This document shows positions 7,692-16,968 of a DNA stretch of 41,469 bases, piece by piece (positions within the stretch are counted from its first letter, which is position 1; each line of letters begins with the position of its first letter). Below the pieces are notes generated by a model that searched no databases, was not told where the DNA came from, and worked only from the letters and a program-made list of their open reading frames with translations. Made by a program: the position numbers and the translations under genes. Origin of the DNA: Acinetobacter chengduensis (GTDB taxonomy: Bacteria; Pseudomonadota; Gammaproteobacteria; Pseudomonadales; Moraxellaceae); assembly GCF_003664645.1 (NCBI RefSeq), contig NZ_RCHC01000023.1:1-41469 (forward strand). Reading direction: 5' to 3'.

Positions 7692-8540
7692 ATGGGCAAG
7701 CTCGCTTTAGCCGCAAAAATTACACATGTACCTTCAATGTACTTATCAGAATTGCCGGGCCCACAAAATGGTTGCCGTCAGGCTGCAATTGATGGTCACA
7801 TCGAAATTGGCCGTCGATGCCGCGAATTAGGTGTAGACACCATTGTTGTGCTAGACAGTCATTGGTTGGTAAACAGTGCATTCCACATTAATAGTGGCGC
7901 ACATTTTGAAGGTGTTTATACCAGTAATGAATTGCCACACTTCATCAAAAACATGAAATTTGATTACGACGGTAATCCAGAATTCGGTCAATTGATGCAA
8001 GAAGAGATTGCAAAAACAGGTATTCGTGTACAAGCACATAACATTGAAAGCTTGCATCTTGAATATGGAACATTGGTTCCAATGCGATATATGAACCAAG
8101 ACAAGAAATTTAAAGTGGTTTCTGTATCTGCGTTTTTAACTTCGCATGAACTTCAAGACAGTCGTAAATTTGGTGAAGGTTTACGTGCTGCAATTGAAAA
8201 ATACGAAGGTACAGTTGCCGTATTTGCAAGTGGTTCTTTATCGCATCGTTTTATTTGGGATCGTGATGCAAGCCGTGGTATGGACTCCTATACGCGTGAG
8301 TGGGATCGCCAAGTAGATAAACATGTTGTCGGTATGTGGGAACGTGCTGAATGGGCTGAGTTTACCGCAATGCTTCCTGAATATGCAGACTACTGCTATG
8401 GCGAAGGTGGTATGCACGATACAGCAATGCTTCTTGGCCTATTGGGTTGGGATCGATATGACAAAGCGGTTGAAATTATTACACCTGCATTCCCAAGTTC
8501 AGGTACAGGTCAGATCAACGCCATTTTCCCTGTTGAATAA
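7692..8540 (+). CDS. hpaD: Homoprotocatechuate (3,4-dihydroxyphenylacetate) 2,3-dioxygenase
   Basis: A 282-aa class III extradiol dioxygenase of the LigB fold, which performs the meta ring cleavage that commits the pathway. The start MGKLALAAKITHVPSMY is almost the same as E. coli HpaD. His12 (ITHVPS) and His57 (DSHWLVN) are the expected iron ligands, and HNIESLHLEYGTLVPMRYM and FASGSLSHRF are conserved family blocks. The iron-dependent enzyme is cytoplasmic and converts homoprotocatechuate and O2 to CHMS. A GGAAGAAAG ribosome site precedes the ATG; the 53-bp gap to hpaE holds no terminator. Confidence 0.95.
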   Translation: MGKLALAAKITHVPSMYLSELPGPQNGCRQAAIDGHIEIGRRCRELGVDTIVVLDSHWLVNSAFHINSGAHFEGVYTSNELPHFIKNMKFDYDGNPEFGQLMQEEIAKTGIRVQAHNIESLHLEYGTLVPMRYMNQDKKFKVVSVSAFLTSHELQDSRKFGEGLRAAIEKYEGTVAVFASGSLSHRFIWDRDASRGMDSYTREWDRQVDKHVVGMWERAEWAEFTAMLPEYADYCYGEGGMHDTAMLLGLLGWDRYDKAVEIITPAFPSSGTGQINAIFPVE

Positions 8541-8567
8541 ACTTACCGAATCATAGGAATTAAGACC

Positions 8568-8957
8568 ATGCCTCACTTTATTGCGGAATATAGCGCAAAT
8601 ATTAAAGATGATATCGATTTCCAAGATTTCTTTGGACAGGTGAATACATTTTTAGGAAATACGGGTGTGTTTCCACTCGGTGGTATTCGTAGCCGTGCAA
8701 TTCGCATGGATGACTATGTGATTGCGGATGCGCAACATGATTATGCCTTTATTCACATGACGCTCAAAGTTGGGGCAGGTCGAGATTTAGAAACACGCAA
8801 GGGAGTGGCTGAAGAGTTATTTAAGCTGATAGAAGCTCACTTCCAACCTTTAAAGGACAAGCGTTTATTGGCCATTTCTTTTGAAATGATTGAACTTGAT
8901 CCAGTGTTGAACTTTAAATCAAACAACATTCATCAATTTCTTAATGCCCAGAAATAA
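8568..8957 (+). CDS. hpaF: 5-carboxymethyl-2-hydroxymuconate delta-isomerase
   Basis: A 129-aa isomerase of the tautomerase superfamily (CHMI type), close in length to E. coli HpaF (126 aa). The catalytic N-terminal proline is Pro2, exposed when Met1 is removed (MPHFIAEY). GGIRSRAIR and [22 protein letters not shown] are conserved with the E. coli enzyme, as is the ending [11 protein letters not shown]. It ketonises 5-carboxymethyl-2-hydroxymuconate to the oxo form that HpaG decarboxylates. It is one of the operon genes, 27 bp after hpaD, with TAGGAATT upstream. Confidence 0.94.
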   Translation: MPHFIAEYSANIKDDIDFQDFFGQVNTFLGNTGVFPLGGIRSRAIRMDDYVIADAQHDYAFIHMTLKVGAGRDLETRKGVAEELFKLIEAHFQPLKDKRLLAISFEMIELDPVLNFKSNNIHQFLNAQK

Positions 8958-8971
8958 GAACGGATTCTAAT

Positions 8972-9775
8972 ATGCTAGATCAAGATAAAATTAAAGCACT
9001 CGCGCTTGAGCTCGACAGCGCAGAAAAAAAACGTATGCAAGTGCGTCAGTTTTCGTTGCAATATCCAGAAATTACTATTGAAGATGCTTACGCAGTTCAA
9101 AAAGAATGGGTTGCACACAAAATTGCTGAAGGCCGTAAATTGGTAGGTCACAAAATTGGCTTAACGTCTCGTGCAATGCAAGTTTCTTCAAATATCACAG
9201 AGCCTGATTATGGCACTTTGCTGGATGATATGGTGTTCGAAGAAGGTTCAGATATTCCATTTGATCGCTTTATTGTGCCACGTGTGGAAGTTGAACTTGC
9301 GTTCATATTGGGTAAAGACTTAACGGGTCCAAACTGCACGATTTTTGATGTATTAGATGCAACGGATTATGTCATTCCAGCGATTGAAATTATAGATGCG
9401 CGTTTACACAATGTTGATCCTGAAACAGGCATCACACGCAAAGTATTCGACACCATTTCTGATAATGCTGCCAATGCAGGTATCGTGTTAGGTGGTCGTC
9501 CGATCAAACCGCATGAACTAGACCTACGCCGTATTTCTGCAATTTTATACCGCAATGGTGTGATTGAAGAATCAGGTGTTTCTGCTGCAGTACTCAACAA
9601 CCCAATAAAAGGTGTAGCTTGGCTTGCAAATAAGTTACACCCACATGGCGTAACACTAAAAGCGGGTCAAATCATTCTGGGCGGTTCGTTCACACGCCCA
9701 GTGGCAGCACGTCCAGGCGATACCTTCCATGTTGATTATGATCAGCTGGGTTCAATTGCATTCCGTTTTGTGTAA
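8972..9775 (+). CDS. hpaH: 2-oxo-hept-4-ene-1,7-dioate hydratase
   Basis: A 267-aa hydratase, same length and almost collinear with E. coli Hpa[30 protein letters not shown], the metal-site block [13 protein letters not shown] and the C-terminal [20 protein letters not shown]. It adds water to 2-oxohept-4-ene-1,7-dioate to give 4-hydroxy-2-oxoheptane-1,7-dioate, the aldolase substrate. It depends on a divalent metal in the family. The 14-bp gap after hpaF and the 10-bp gap to hpaI are typical of this compact operon. The name hpaH here denotes the hydratase, not the hydroxylase sometimes abbreviated HPAH. Confidence 0.95.
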   Translation: MLDQDKIKALALELDSAEKKRMQVRQFSLQYPEITIEDAYAVQKEWVAHKIAEGRKLVGHKIGLTSRAMQVSSNITEPDYGTLLDDMVFEEGSDIPFDRFIVPRVEVELAFILGKDLTGPNCTIFDVLDATDYVIPAIEIIDARLHNVDPETGITRKVFDTISDNAANAGIVLGGRPIKPHELDLRRISAILYRNGVIEESGVSAAVLNNPIKGVAWLANKLHPHGVTLKAGQIILGGSFTRPVAARPGDTFHVDYDQLGSIAFRFV

Positions 9776-9785
9776 GGAGTAGGAC

Positions 9786-10589
9786 GTGTTAGATACAACC
9801 AATTATTTTAAGAAAAAACTCAGCGAAACACAGCAGATTGGCATGTGGCTGGGTATGGCAGATGGTTATGTGGCAGAGATTGCGGCCAATGCTGGTTTTG
9901 ACTGGCTATTAATAGATGGCGAACATGCACCGAACGATTTGCGCACAATATTGCATCAATTGCAGTCAATTGCAGCATATAAAAGCCAAGCGGTTGTCCG
10001 TCCAGTCACAGCTGATGTAGGATTGATTAAGCAGCTATTAGATATTGGTGCGCAAACACTATTGATTCCAATGATTGAATCGGCTGAGCAGGCTGAACTC
10101 ATGGTAAGTGCGACCCGCTATCCGCCTGAAGGTATACGTGGAGTGGGCTCTGCTCTGGCACGTGCATCGCGCTGGAACAATTTAACAACCTATTTGAATG
10201 ATGCGGATGAGCAAATCTGTGTCATCGTACAGATTGAGTCAAGAAAAGGCTTGGAAAATCTCGATGCGATTTTGCAGGTTGATGGTATTGACGGCGTGTT
10301 TATCGGACCTGCAGATTTATCTGCTGCGCTAGGTCATCGCGGTAATCCGGGTCATCCTGACGTGCAGGAGATTATTATTTCCTGCATTAAGAAGATTCGG
10401 AAAGCGGGCAAAGCGGCTGGCATTTTATCTGCCGATGAAACTTTAGCGAAACAGTATCTGGCTTTAGGCACTGAGTTTGTTGCGGTAGGCGTAGACACCA
10501 GCCTGCTGATGAAATCAATGAATATGCTGCTGGCAAAATTTAAAGACGGCGCCGCGCCTGCACAGCCTGCAGCGCCAAGCGTCTACTAA
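9786..10589 (+). CDS. hpaI: 4-hydroxy-2-oxoheptane-1,7-dioate aldolase
   Basis: A 267-aa class II pyruvate aldolase of the HpcH/HpaI family. It contains [16 protein letters not shown] (His47, equivalent to E. coli His45), VVRPV (Arg72, equivalent to Arg70), metal ligand Glu151 in VQIESRKG, and [13 protein letters not shown] with the second acidic ligand near Asp177. It splits the seven-carbon hydroxy-oxo acid into pyruvate and succinate semialdehyde. The start is GTG with AAGGAG about ten bases upstream. The Ala/Pro-rich tail (AAPAQPAAP) is probably disordered. The succinate semialdehyde formed is handled by the next gene. Confidence 0.95.
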   Translation: MLDTTNYFKKKLSETQQIGMWLGMADGYVAEIAANAGFDWLLIDGEHAPNDLRTILHQLQSIAAYKSQAVVRPVTADVGLIKQLLDIGAQTLLIPMIESAEQAELMVSATRYPPEGIRGVGSALARASRWNNLTTYLNDADEQICVIVQIESRKGLENLDAILQVDGIDGVFIGPADLSAALGHRGNPGHPDVQEIIISCIKKIRKAGKAAGILSADETLAKQYLALGTEFVAVGVDTSLLMKSMNMLLAKFKDGAAPAQPAAPSVY

Positions 10590-10600
10590 GGAGAATATGA

Positions 10601-12049
10601 ATGCAGCTGAAAAATACTGATCTGCTGAAACAGCAAGTTTATATTAATGGTCAATGGACAGATGCAACGGACGGCAAAAGTTTTGCTGTAACGAATCCTG
10701 CAACAGGTGAAGAAATTGCCCGTGTTCCTAGCGCGACAGAAGCGCAAGTGACAGCAGCAGTAGAAGCAGCCGAAACGGCATTAGCATCTTGGAAGCTGAC
10801 CACAGCAAAAGAACGTTCAGCGCTACTGCGCAAATGGTTTAACTTGATGGTTGAACATCAGGAAGATTTGGCAGTCATTTTGAGTACAGAACAAGGCAAG
10901 CCGATTACAGAAAGTCGCGGTGAGATTTTATATGGCGCAAGCTTTATAGAATGGTTTGCAGAAGAAGCAAAGCGTACCTATGGCGATGTTATTCCGCATG
11001 ACAAGCAGGGCCGTCGTTTGGTCGTCATTAAACAGCCTGTCGGTGTTGTGGCTGCTATTACTCCGTGGAATTTCCCCAATGCCATGATCACCCGTAAAGT
11101 GGGACCAGCATTGGCTGCAGGTTGCACAGTAATTATTAAACCTGCCTCTGAAACACCACTCTCTGCATTGGCCTTGGTTGCATTGGCTGAACAAGCGGGT
11201 ATTCCAAAAGGCGTGATTAATGTTGTAACAGGTAGCTCACGCGAAATTGGTGGTGTGTTAACTACGCATCCTGCTGTGAAGAAAGTATCGTTCACAGGTT
11301 CGACGGGCGTAGGTAAATTGTTGATGGAACAATGTTCTTCAACCATGAAAAAAGTCAGTATGGAACTAGGTGGCAACGCGCCATTTATCGTGTTTGAAGA
11401 TGCCAATTTGGACAAAGCGATTGAAGGTGCAATTGCATCTAAATTCCGTAACTCAGGTCAAACCTGTGTTTGTACCAACCGCGTATTGGTACACGAAAGT
11501 ATTCATGATGCCTTCCTTGAAAAGCTAGTTGCTGAAGTCAACAAGCTAAAAGTTGCGCCTGCTTTTGAACAAGGTGCTGAGCAAGGCCCGCTGATTAATG
11601 AAAAATCTGTGGAAAAAATTGAAGAGCACATTGCGGATGCAGTGTCTAAGGGTGCAAAAATTGTTGCTGGAGGTAAACGCCACGCACTGGGTCATACTTT
11701 CTTCGAACCAACGGTATTGTCGGGTGTAACTCAAGACATGTTGGTGGCTAAAGATGAAACTTTTGCACCACTTGCCCCTGTATTTAAATTCAGCACCGAT
11801 GCTGAAGCCATTCAAATGGCCAATGACACAGAATTTGGTTTGGCGTCATACATCTATACAGAAAGCTTGAGCCGTGCATGGAAAGTTGGCGAAGCACTGG
11901 AATATGGCATGGTGGGTATTAACGAAGGTTTAATTTCGACTGAAGTTGCACCATTCGGTGGTATTAAAGAATCGGGTTCTGGCCGTGAAGGTTCTAAATA
12001 CGGTATTGAAGACTACATGGAAATTAAATATATGTGCATGGGCATCTAA
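10601..12049 (+). CDS. Succinate-semialdehyde dehydrogenase
   Basis: A 482-aa aldehyde dehydrogenase of the GabD/SSADH branch. Glu255 (SMELGGNAP) and Cys289 (GQTCVCTNR) are the base and nucleophile, 34 residues apart. The CxC pair (Cys289, Cys291) is seen in redox-regulated SSADHs such as E. coli GabD. ITPWNFPNAMITRK, FTGSTGVGKLLM and APFGGIKESGSGREGSKYG are further SSADH-type motifs. It oxidises the semialdehyde from HpaI to succinate, joining the pathway to the TCA cycle. It is the last gene of the hpa operon, 11 bp after hpaI and just before a strong terminator. NAD or NADP preference cannot be settled from motifs. Confidence 0.92.
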   Translation: MQLKNTDLLKQQVYINGQWTDATDGKSFAVTNPATGEEIARVPSATEAQVTAAVEAAETALASWKLTTAKERSALLRKWFNLMVEHQEDLAVILSTEQGKPITESRGEILYGASFIEWFAEEAKRTYGDVIPHDKQGRRLVVIKQPVGVVAAITPWNFPNAMITRKVGPALAAGCTVIIKPASETPLSALALVALAEQAGIPKGVINVVTGSSREIGGVLTTHPAVKKVSFTGSTGVGKLLMEQCSSTMKKVSMELGGNAPFIVFEDANLDKAIEGAIASKFRNSGQTCVCTNRVLVHESIHDAFLEKLVAEVNKLKVAPAFEQGAEQGPLINEKSVEKIEEHIADAVSKGAKIVAGGKRHALGHTFFEPTVLSGVTQDMLVAKDETFAPLAPVFKFSTDAEAIQMANDTEFGLASYIYTESLSRAWKVGEALEYGMVGINEGLISTEVAPFGGIKESGSGREGSKYGIEDYMEIKYMCMGI

Positions 12050-12076
12050 GCTCGAACTGCAATACGATTTATTTTC

Positions 12077-12107
12077 AAAAATAAGGATCTTCGGGTCCTT
12101 ATTTTTT
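12077..12107. terminator. Terminator of the hpa operon
   Basis: A 13-bp stem with one G-U pair and a TTCG tetraloop (AAAAATAAGGATC / GGTCCTTATTTTT). The A-tract and T-tract on the two sides make it usable from either strand. It closes the operon after the dehydrogenase. Confidence 0.9.
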
Positions 12108-12166
12108 GCCAAATTTTCAATTGTTTTTAGTTTTTTGTCATCAATGCACTTTAAGGATAGAACTGC

Positions 12167-12820
12167 ATGATTAAACGTATGGGACTATTTCAGCGACGCG
12201 AAGATTTAACACAAACCCAATTTAGTGCCTATTGGGCCAAAAAACATAGCCCGCTGGTCATGCGAATGCCCCAATTTATATGCTATACCCAAAATCATCG
12301 CGTAGATTTATTGCCAAATTTTACGGCACAGCATCCTGCTTTTCACATTGATGGCATTGCAGAAATGTACTGGCAGACAGAAGCGCAGATGTTGCAAGAT
12401 TTTAATAGTCAGCGAGCCATCGAATTACTACGTCAGGATGAATGCGAATTTATGTCGCGTATTTCAGTATGTATTGTTGATGAAGCCAAATTACATGGAC
12501 TGCAAGCTGAGCTGAAAATACTTTTGTGCTTAAGCGATGTGGATGCTTTAGTCAGCGAGCAGACTTTAAGGCAAGTATTGCCAAACTTGGCGGGTATACA
12601 ACGGAGTAATGTACAACAGGTCATGAACCGTCCGCAATTGCCAACATTACTAGATGTACCACAGCAATTTTTTAGTCTTTGGTATGATCAATATGCCCAT
12701 GTTTTGGCTGACTTTGAATCTGAATCATGGCAAACATTTTATGCGCAGAATTTTCAGCAGATACAGCGGATTTCTTTACTCATGGTACATCCATTTAAAG
12801 TACGTGAAAATAATAAGTAG
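12167..12820 (+). CDS. EthD-domain protein, probable dimeric alpha/beta-barrel fold (first copy)
   Basis: A 217-aa protein. Residues 1-105 read as an EthD/dimeric alpha-beta barrel domain: MGLFQRREDLTQTQFSAYWAKKHSPLV, with His27 in the canonical W-x-x-x-H-x-P position, ending FMSRISVCIVDE. The second half (about 112-210) looks like a more diverged barrel repeat ending RISLLMVHPF. EthD proteins accompany ring-degrading or ring-forming enzymes; some relatives, such as methylmuconolactone isomerases, rearrange small cyclic compounds, but no function can be assigned here. It follows the hpa terminator with its own AAGGAT ribosome site. A second EthD-like protein is encoded at 21191 with the typical half at its C-terminus. 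Confidence 0.7.
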   Translation: MIKRMGLFQRREDLTQTQFSAYWAKKHSPLVMRMPQFICYTQNHRVDLLPNFTAQHPAFHIDGIAEMYWQTEAQMLQDFNSQRAIELLRQDECEFMSRISVCIVDEAKLHGLQAELKILLCLSDVDALVSEQTLRQVLPNLAGIQRSNVQQVMNRPQLPTLLDVPQQFFSLWYDQYAHVLADFESESWQTFYAQNFQQIQRISLLMVHPFKVRENNK

Positions 12821-13331
12821 CCACCAGAAAGGTGCTGGATTAGACCAAAGTTTAAGCGGGTTTTTATACATAAATTAATGTTTTTAAATGAAATAAATAA
12901 GCTTCATGAAAAGTGCAACTTTAAATCAATTTAGTACCTTTATTGCATGACTAAGATCATTTAAAAAATAGTAAAGGATAAACTAAGTGAGAAAAGATGC
13001 TCGAAGGAAATGAGCAACGATTGGATGATGGAAAATCACATCATAGTTTTGCAACTAAACATTACATGAGCCTGTATGAAGCATGTGTGTGCTCCGTGCA
13101 TTTTGTGCCCATCAAAGACCAATGCTTTTGAGTGTTTGGAAACGCTCATAGTGAAAATGCTTAAAACCTAGATGCACACCGAATTGATCATCTGAATGAG
13201 CAATATTTGATTTTTAATCGCATATTTATTTAAACAGCTACCTACATAAACAGTGATGAACCAGCCGTGAAAAACTGCTGGACGGACGTATTCATCCCTG
13301 CATTGTATGGTTTTGAAGAGAGGGATATCTC
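12821..13331. other. 511-bp gene-free region before the MHS permease
   Basis: No convincing gene; the open frames are 14 codons or shorter, or are shifted shadows of the permease start. It contains an inverted repeat CCAGC/GCTGG at 13261-13281, about 50 bp before the permease ATG, which could be a regulator site. TTGATT at 13207-13212 is a possible -35 without a clear -10. The length suggests a long regulated leader or a lost gene. Confidence 0.5.
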
Positions 13332-14726
13332 ATGTCTACAGCACATGCTGTTCAAGATAGCAATAAAATGTCTGCCAATGACCGAAAGGTTGCTTTTGCA
13401 ACCATTATTGGAACAACGGTTGAATGGTATGACTTCTTTATTTACGCGGCTGCCGCAGGCCTGGTATTTAAAACATTATTTTTCTCACCCGCAGGTTCAT
13501 CCTTAGGCACCATGTTGGCATTTGCGACAGTGGGTTTAAGCTTCCTTTTTCGCCCAGTAGGTGCATTCCTTGCAGGTTATTTCGGTGATATATATGGACG
13601 TCGCGCTGTATTGGTCGCAACATTGGTGGTCATGGGGTTATCGACTGCTTTAATTGGTCTGTTACCCACTTACGAAACAATTGGTCTTTGGGCGCCAATA
13701 TTGTTGTTGGTGCTTCGTATTTTACAAGGCTTATCTGCGGGAGGTGAATGGGGCGGAGCGGTACTCATGGCGGTTGAGCATGCGCCTACACATAAACGTG
13801 GCCGTTTTGGTTCCTTCCCACAAATTGGTGTGCCACTAGGTTTGTTACTGGCTTCTGGTATGTTTGCCTTAATGAGTGGTGTGATTGCCCCAGGTGAAGC
13901 ATTTATGGAATGGGGGTGGCGTGTTCCTTTTCTGTTTAGTATTGTGCTGTTATTTTTGGGCCATTGGCTACGTAAATCTGTAGAAGAAAGCCCTGTATTT
14001 GAAGAAATTAAAGAACGCAAATCTGCATCTAAGACGCCTATTAAAGATTTATTTAAAAATCATGCTGGTCTAGTGATTGTGGCAGCACTGGTTTTTGCTG
14101 GCAATAGCGCGATTGGCTATATGACAACGGGTGGATTTATTCAAAATTACACCACTAATCCAGAAGGGCCATTGGCTTTACCGCGTACGCCTATTTTAAT
14201 TAGTGTGACAGTTTCGGCTGCAATCTGGCTATTTTTCACGTGGTTCTCTGGCGGGTTATCAGACAAAATTGGACGCCGTCAGACGTATATTTACGGTTTT
14301 ATTGTGCAACTATTTGGTGTTATTGCACTCTTCCCATTAGTGAATATTGGTGAAATTTGGTCAGTTGCTTTGGGGCTGTGTTTCTTGGCAGTGGGCATTG
14401 GGATGACTTATGGTGCTCAATCTGCTTTTTATTCTGAACTATTTCCGGCATCCATCCGTTTTTCAGGTGTTTCCATTTCTTATGCACTGGGTGCGATTTT
14501 GGGTGGCGCATTTTCCCCATTAATTGCATCTTGGCTGGTGAGCACCACGGGCTCAACAGATTCTGTAGGTTTCTATTTAGTTGGAATGACCCTCATTGGC
14601 CTGGTTGCGACCATTTTGCTTAAAGACCGCTCAGGTATTCCATTAGGGCCTGATCATGAAGCTTTACAAAATGAATCTGCATTTACCTTTAGTAAAGAAA
14701 AAGCCAAGCGTGTGTATAGCGATTAA
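13332..14726 (+). CDS. MHS-family MFS permease, probable organic or aromatic acid uptake
   Basis: A 464-aa, roughly 12-helix transporter of the metabolite:H+ symporter (MHS) subfamily. TTVEWYDFFIYAAAA (about residues 32-46) is the MHS signature of helix 1, GYFGDIYGRR is motif A, and GLSAGGEWGGAV is the helix-4 motif seen in ShiA and related permeases. The central loop VEESPVFEEIKERK is also typical. Members import dicarboxylates, shikimate, betaines and aromatic acids with protons. In this cluster uptake of 4-HPA or of a precursor handled by the nearby FAD/SDR genes is plausible, but the substrate is not visible. GAGAGG precedes the ATG. It is transcribed alone and ends at a strong terminator. 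Confidence 0.85.
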   Translation: MSTAHAVQDSNKMSANDRKVAFATIIGTTVEWYDFFIYAAAAGLVFKTLFFSPAGSSLGTMLAFATVGLSFLFRPVGAFLAGYFGDIYGRRAVLVATLVVMGLSTALIGLLPTYETIGLWAPILLLVLRILQGLSAGGEWGGAVLMAVEHAPTHKRGRFGSFPQIGVPLGLLLASGMFALMSGVIAPGEAFMEWGWRVPFLFSIVLLFLGHWLRKSVEESPVFEEIKERKSASKTPIKDLFKNHAGLVIVAALVFAGNSAIGYMTTGGFIQNYTTNPEGPLALPRTPILISVTVSAAIWLFFTWFSGGLSDKIGRRQTYIYGFIVQLFGVIALFPLVNIGEIWSVALGLCFLAVGIGMTYGAQSAFYSELFPASIRFSGVSISYALGAILGGAFSPLIASWLVSTTGSTDSVGFYLVGMTLIGLVATILLKDRSGIPLGPDHEALQNESAFTFSKEKAKRVYSD

Positions 14727-14744
14727 TACTGAATGTAGCACCAT

Positions 14745-14775
14745 AAAAAAGCTGAGAATCATCTCAGCTTTTTTT
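14745..14775. terminator. Bidirectional terminator after the MHS permease
   Basis: A 13-bp stem, AAAAAAGCTGAGA / TCTCAGCTTTTTT, with an ATCA loop and T-run. It lies between converging genes and can serve both. Confidence 0.9.
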
Positions 14776-14853
14776 ATTTTAGATTCGTATTTCAATTGAT
14801 GAAATATGCGCATGTTTTAGGGTCAAAAGGTCAATTATGCAACTCGATAGCCA

Positions 14854-16050
14854 TTAAGCTTTGGTTGTACTTAATGCATTGTGCTTAATGGATTGTAAAT
14901 GAGATAAGATCCACACTGCAGCAAAGAAGATTAACACTGAAAAAACAGCCAATGAAGTCATAATACCAAAATGGTCAATGAGTATGCTTGAGAGCAATAC
15001 GGGCCAAATCGTACCTTGATAGCCCAATAACAAGAACGTTGAAAAAATTGCAGGCGGTTCTTTTTGTGTCATTAAACCTACTAAGTAATAAGCAGGACTC
15101 AAGCACAGGCCATGCCCAATCCCAACAGCTAAAATACTACTAATTAGCCAGATATTTAGGTGAGTATATTGCGCCAGCATTAAAGACATGCAACCAAATA
15201 TGGTTAAGCAAAGTCCAAACATCATGCTGGTAGCTTCTTTTAAGCCTTTACACACGAGCTGAGTAAAGGTTGAAATAAACAAAATGATAGAGATTGAAAA
15301 GCCTGTGAGTGTTGCAGATTGAGCAACAGGTAATGCCTTAATAAATGTACCTGCAAGAGCTGCATACAGACTGAACATACCAAAACAGCAGACAGCGGTC
15401 ATGGCACAGGTAAAGAAAATCTGTTTATTCAGTAGCGATGTAGGAATATTCCAAATGGACGCAGGCTTAGACGCAGTGAGTGGAATATGGCGATAGCGAA
15501 TGAGCGGGCAAGCGCAGAGTGCAACGCTAGAGATTGCGACAATAATCCAATAGGGCGTCGTTAGTGGAGATTGACTATGGTCTGCCAAAATCCCGCCGAC
15601 TAATGGGCCAAGGCCAAAGCCAAATACAGTAATAATTGAAGAGATCTTGCCGGCATTTTCTTTACGTTTAAATGGATACTTATGCGTAAGACCAATAATG
15701 GTTGCAGTTGACAGTAAGCCAGAAGAAATCCCAATAAAAAAACGTGCTGCGCACAAATGCACAATGTTATTGGCCAATGCGGAATAGGCTAGCGATAAAA
15801 TACTAATTACAAGACCAGCCATAACTGTTTTTTTATAACCGTATTTGGCACTTAATCCATTTAAAAACAGTAAACTAAAGACTACACCCACCATGTATGC
15901 AATAAATGCATAGCCAATTTCAGTGGTACTGATGTGCCAGTTTTCCATGTAAATGGAATAAAGCGGACTTGCAAGGGCTGTGCTGAGTACACCCAAACAA
16001 AGGCATAAACACAGTATGATGTATTCTAAATGTGTAGCTGAAGGTTGCAT
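14854..16050 (-). CDS. MFS transporter divergent from a TetR regulator
   Basis: A 398-aa, roughly 12-helix MFS protein with the YGYKK motif-A region (NGLSAKYGYKKTV, about 64-76) and GFGLGPLVGGILAD (motif C-like, about 148-161), which is found in exporters of the DHA1 type. The signature is weak and no substrate is indicated. It is divergent from the TetR gene at 16144, and its predicted promoter has its -35 inside a TetR-type operator. That arrangement is typical of a repressor-controlled efflux pump induced by its own substrate. ATG 16050 has no strong Shine-Dalgarno sequence. It may protect against an aromatic compound entering the pathway, which is inference from position. Confidence 0.8.
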   Translation of the reverse strand: MQPSATHLEYIILCLCLCLGVLSTALASPLYSIYMENWHISTTEIGYAFIAYMVGVVFSLLFLNGLSAKYGYKKTVMAGLVISILSLAYSALANNIVHLCAARFFIGISSGLLSTATIIGLTHKYPFKRKENAGKISSIITVFGFGLGPLVGGILADHSQSPLTTPYWIIVAISSVALCACPLIRYRHIPLTASKPASIWNIPTSLLNKQIFFTCAMTAVCCFGMFSLYAALAGTFIKALPVAQSATLTGFSISIILFISTFTQLVCKGLKEATSMMFGLCLTIFGCMSLMLAQYTHLNIWLISSILAVGIGHGLCLSPAYYLVGLMTQKEPPAIFSTFLLLGYQGTIWPVLLSSILIDHFGIMTSLAVFSVLIFFAAVWILSHLQSIKHNALSTTKA

Positions 16051-16066
16051 AGAAAATATGTTAAAA

Positions 16067-16111
16067 TTGACTTGTGAGTCGATTTTATTTTAAAACTGAC
16101 CTTTGGGTCAA
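16067..16111. promoter_or_regulatory. Face-to-face promoters with two TetR-type operators
   Basis: Two similar inverted repeats, TTGACTTGTGAGTCGA (16067-16082) and CTGACCTTTGGGTCAA (16096-16111), are 29 bp centre to centre. Towards the TetR gene, TTGACT (16067-16072) and TAAAAC (16091-16096) are 18 bp apart. Towards the MFS gene, TTGACC (16111-16106) and TAAAAT (16087-16082) are also 18 bp apart. Each -35 lies in one operator and each -10 touches the other, so one regulator could silence both promoters. Confidence 0.75.
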
Positions 16112-16143
16112 TTTAATTTTTTTGAATCAGGACGATTTATTTC

Positions 16144-16758
16144 ATGAAAAAGCGTAGCCCTTCGGTTGAAAAAACAGCTGAAACCCGCAAAAAAATTATT
16201 GTTGCTGCTTTAAATGAGTTTAATCATTTAGGTTATGCCAATAGCAAAATAGCCTCTATTGCGGTGTCGGCAGGGCTTGGGAAGGGAACGATTTACTCTT
16301 ATTTTGAGACCAAGGAAAAACTGTTTGAAGGTGTGATTGATTATTTAATTCAAGATACTTATCATCCGATTCAAAGTGACGAACTCACAGCAGATGTGAA
16401 AGTAGCAGATTTTATTTTGCAACAGATGATGCCTGCGATAGACAATATAGAGTCCGCTGGACGTGCCAACATTGCCCGTTTAATTTTGAGTGAAGGTAAA
16501 AATTTCGAACATATACGCGAATTATATTTGCAAAAAATTTATCAGCCAGGGCAAGTTGAGCTTCAAAAATTAATTGAAATTGCTGTAGAGCGTAAAGAAC
16601 TGCCAGCACAAAGTGATCCTAAAGCTTTGACCCTTTTGATTTTAGCCCCCATTTGGATGGGGATCGTGCACAACGGTATTTTGTCGCCAGCTCATGCGCA
16701 GTGCATACAATCATTGTTTGAAATTAACATTCGTAATATTTTTAAGCCAGCATCTTAA
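16144..16758 (+). CDS. TetR-family transcriptional repressor
   Basis: A 204-aa regulator. Residues about 14-60 form the TetR DNA-binding domain (TRKKIIVAALNEFNHLGY ... IAVSAGLGKGTIYSYFETKEKLF), where GKGTIYSYF is the recognition-helix signature. The rest is an all-helical ligand and dimerisation domain of the TetR C-terminal type, without a recognisable ligand motif. It is divergent from an MFS gene over a 93-bp gap with two matching inverted repeats, so it most likely represses both that gene and itself. The ligand is unknown; an aromatic or hydrophobic acid would fit the neighbourhood. Confidence 0.9.
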   Translation: MKKRSPSVEKTAETRKKIIVAALNEFNHLGYANSKIASIAVSAGLGKGTIYSYFETKEKLFEGVIDYLIQDTYHPIQSDELTADVKVADFILQQMMPAIDNIESAGRANIARLILSEGKNFEHIRELYLQKIYQPGQVELQKLIEIAVERKELPAQSDPKALTLLILAPIWMGIVHNGILSPAHAQCIQSLFEINIRNIFKPAS

Positions 16759-16814
16759 TTCAGTTGAATCATAAATTTCGCACTATATTTAAGTGGATTA
16801 GCTAAGTCTAAATG

Positions 16815-16840
16815 AGCCCTTGTCTATCAGGGGCTTTTTT
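16815..16840 (+). terminator. Terminator after the TetR gene
   Basis: AGCCCTTG and CAGGGGCT form an 8-bp stem with one G-U pair and a five-base loop, followed by TTTTTT. Confidence 0.85.
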
Positions 16841-16968
16841 GTGCGACTAAAGTTTTAAAATTATCCTATTGGAAAATATTTAATATATGTGTAATTTGAA
16901 AAGTACAATTTTAAGTCGGAAAAATACATTAAAGTTTATGGAAGATTCTTGAATAATGGGGTCAACCC

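Noticed and set aside
10978..11415. 145-codon reverse frame inside the succinate-semialdehyde dehydrogenase gene
   Set aside because: The forward frame has all ALDH catalytic motifs; the reverse frame is a shadow with no family signature.
13267..13506. 79-codon frame before the MHS permease
   Set aside because: It overlaps the permease N-terminus in another frame and has no ribosome site; the permease ATG at 13332 has one.
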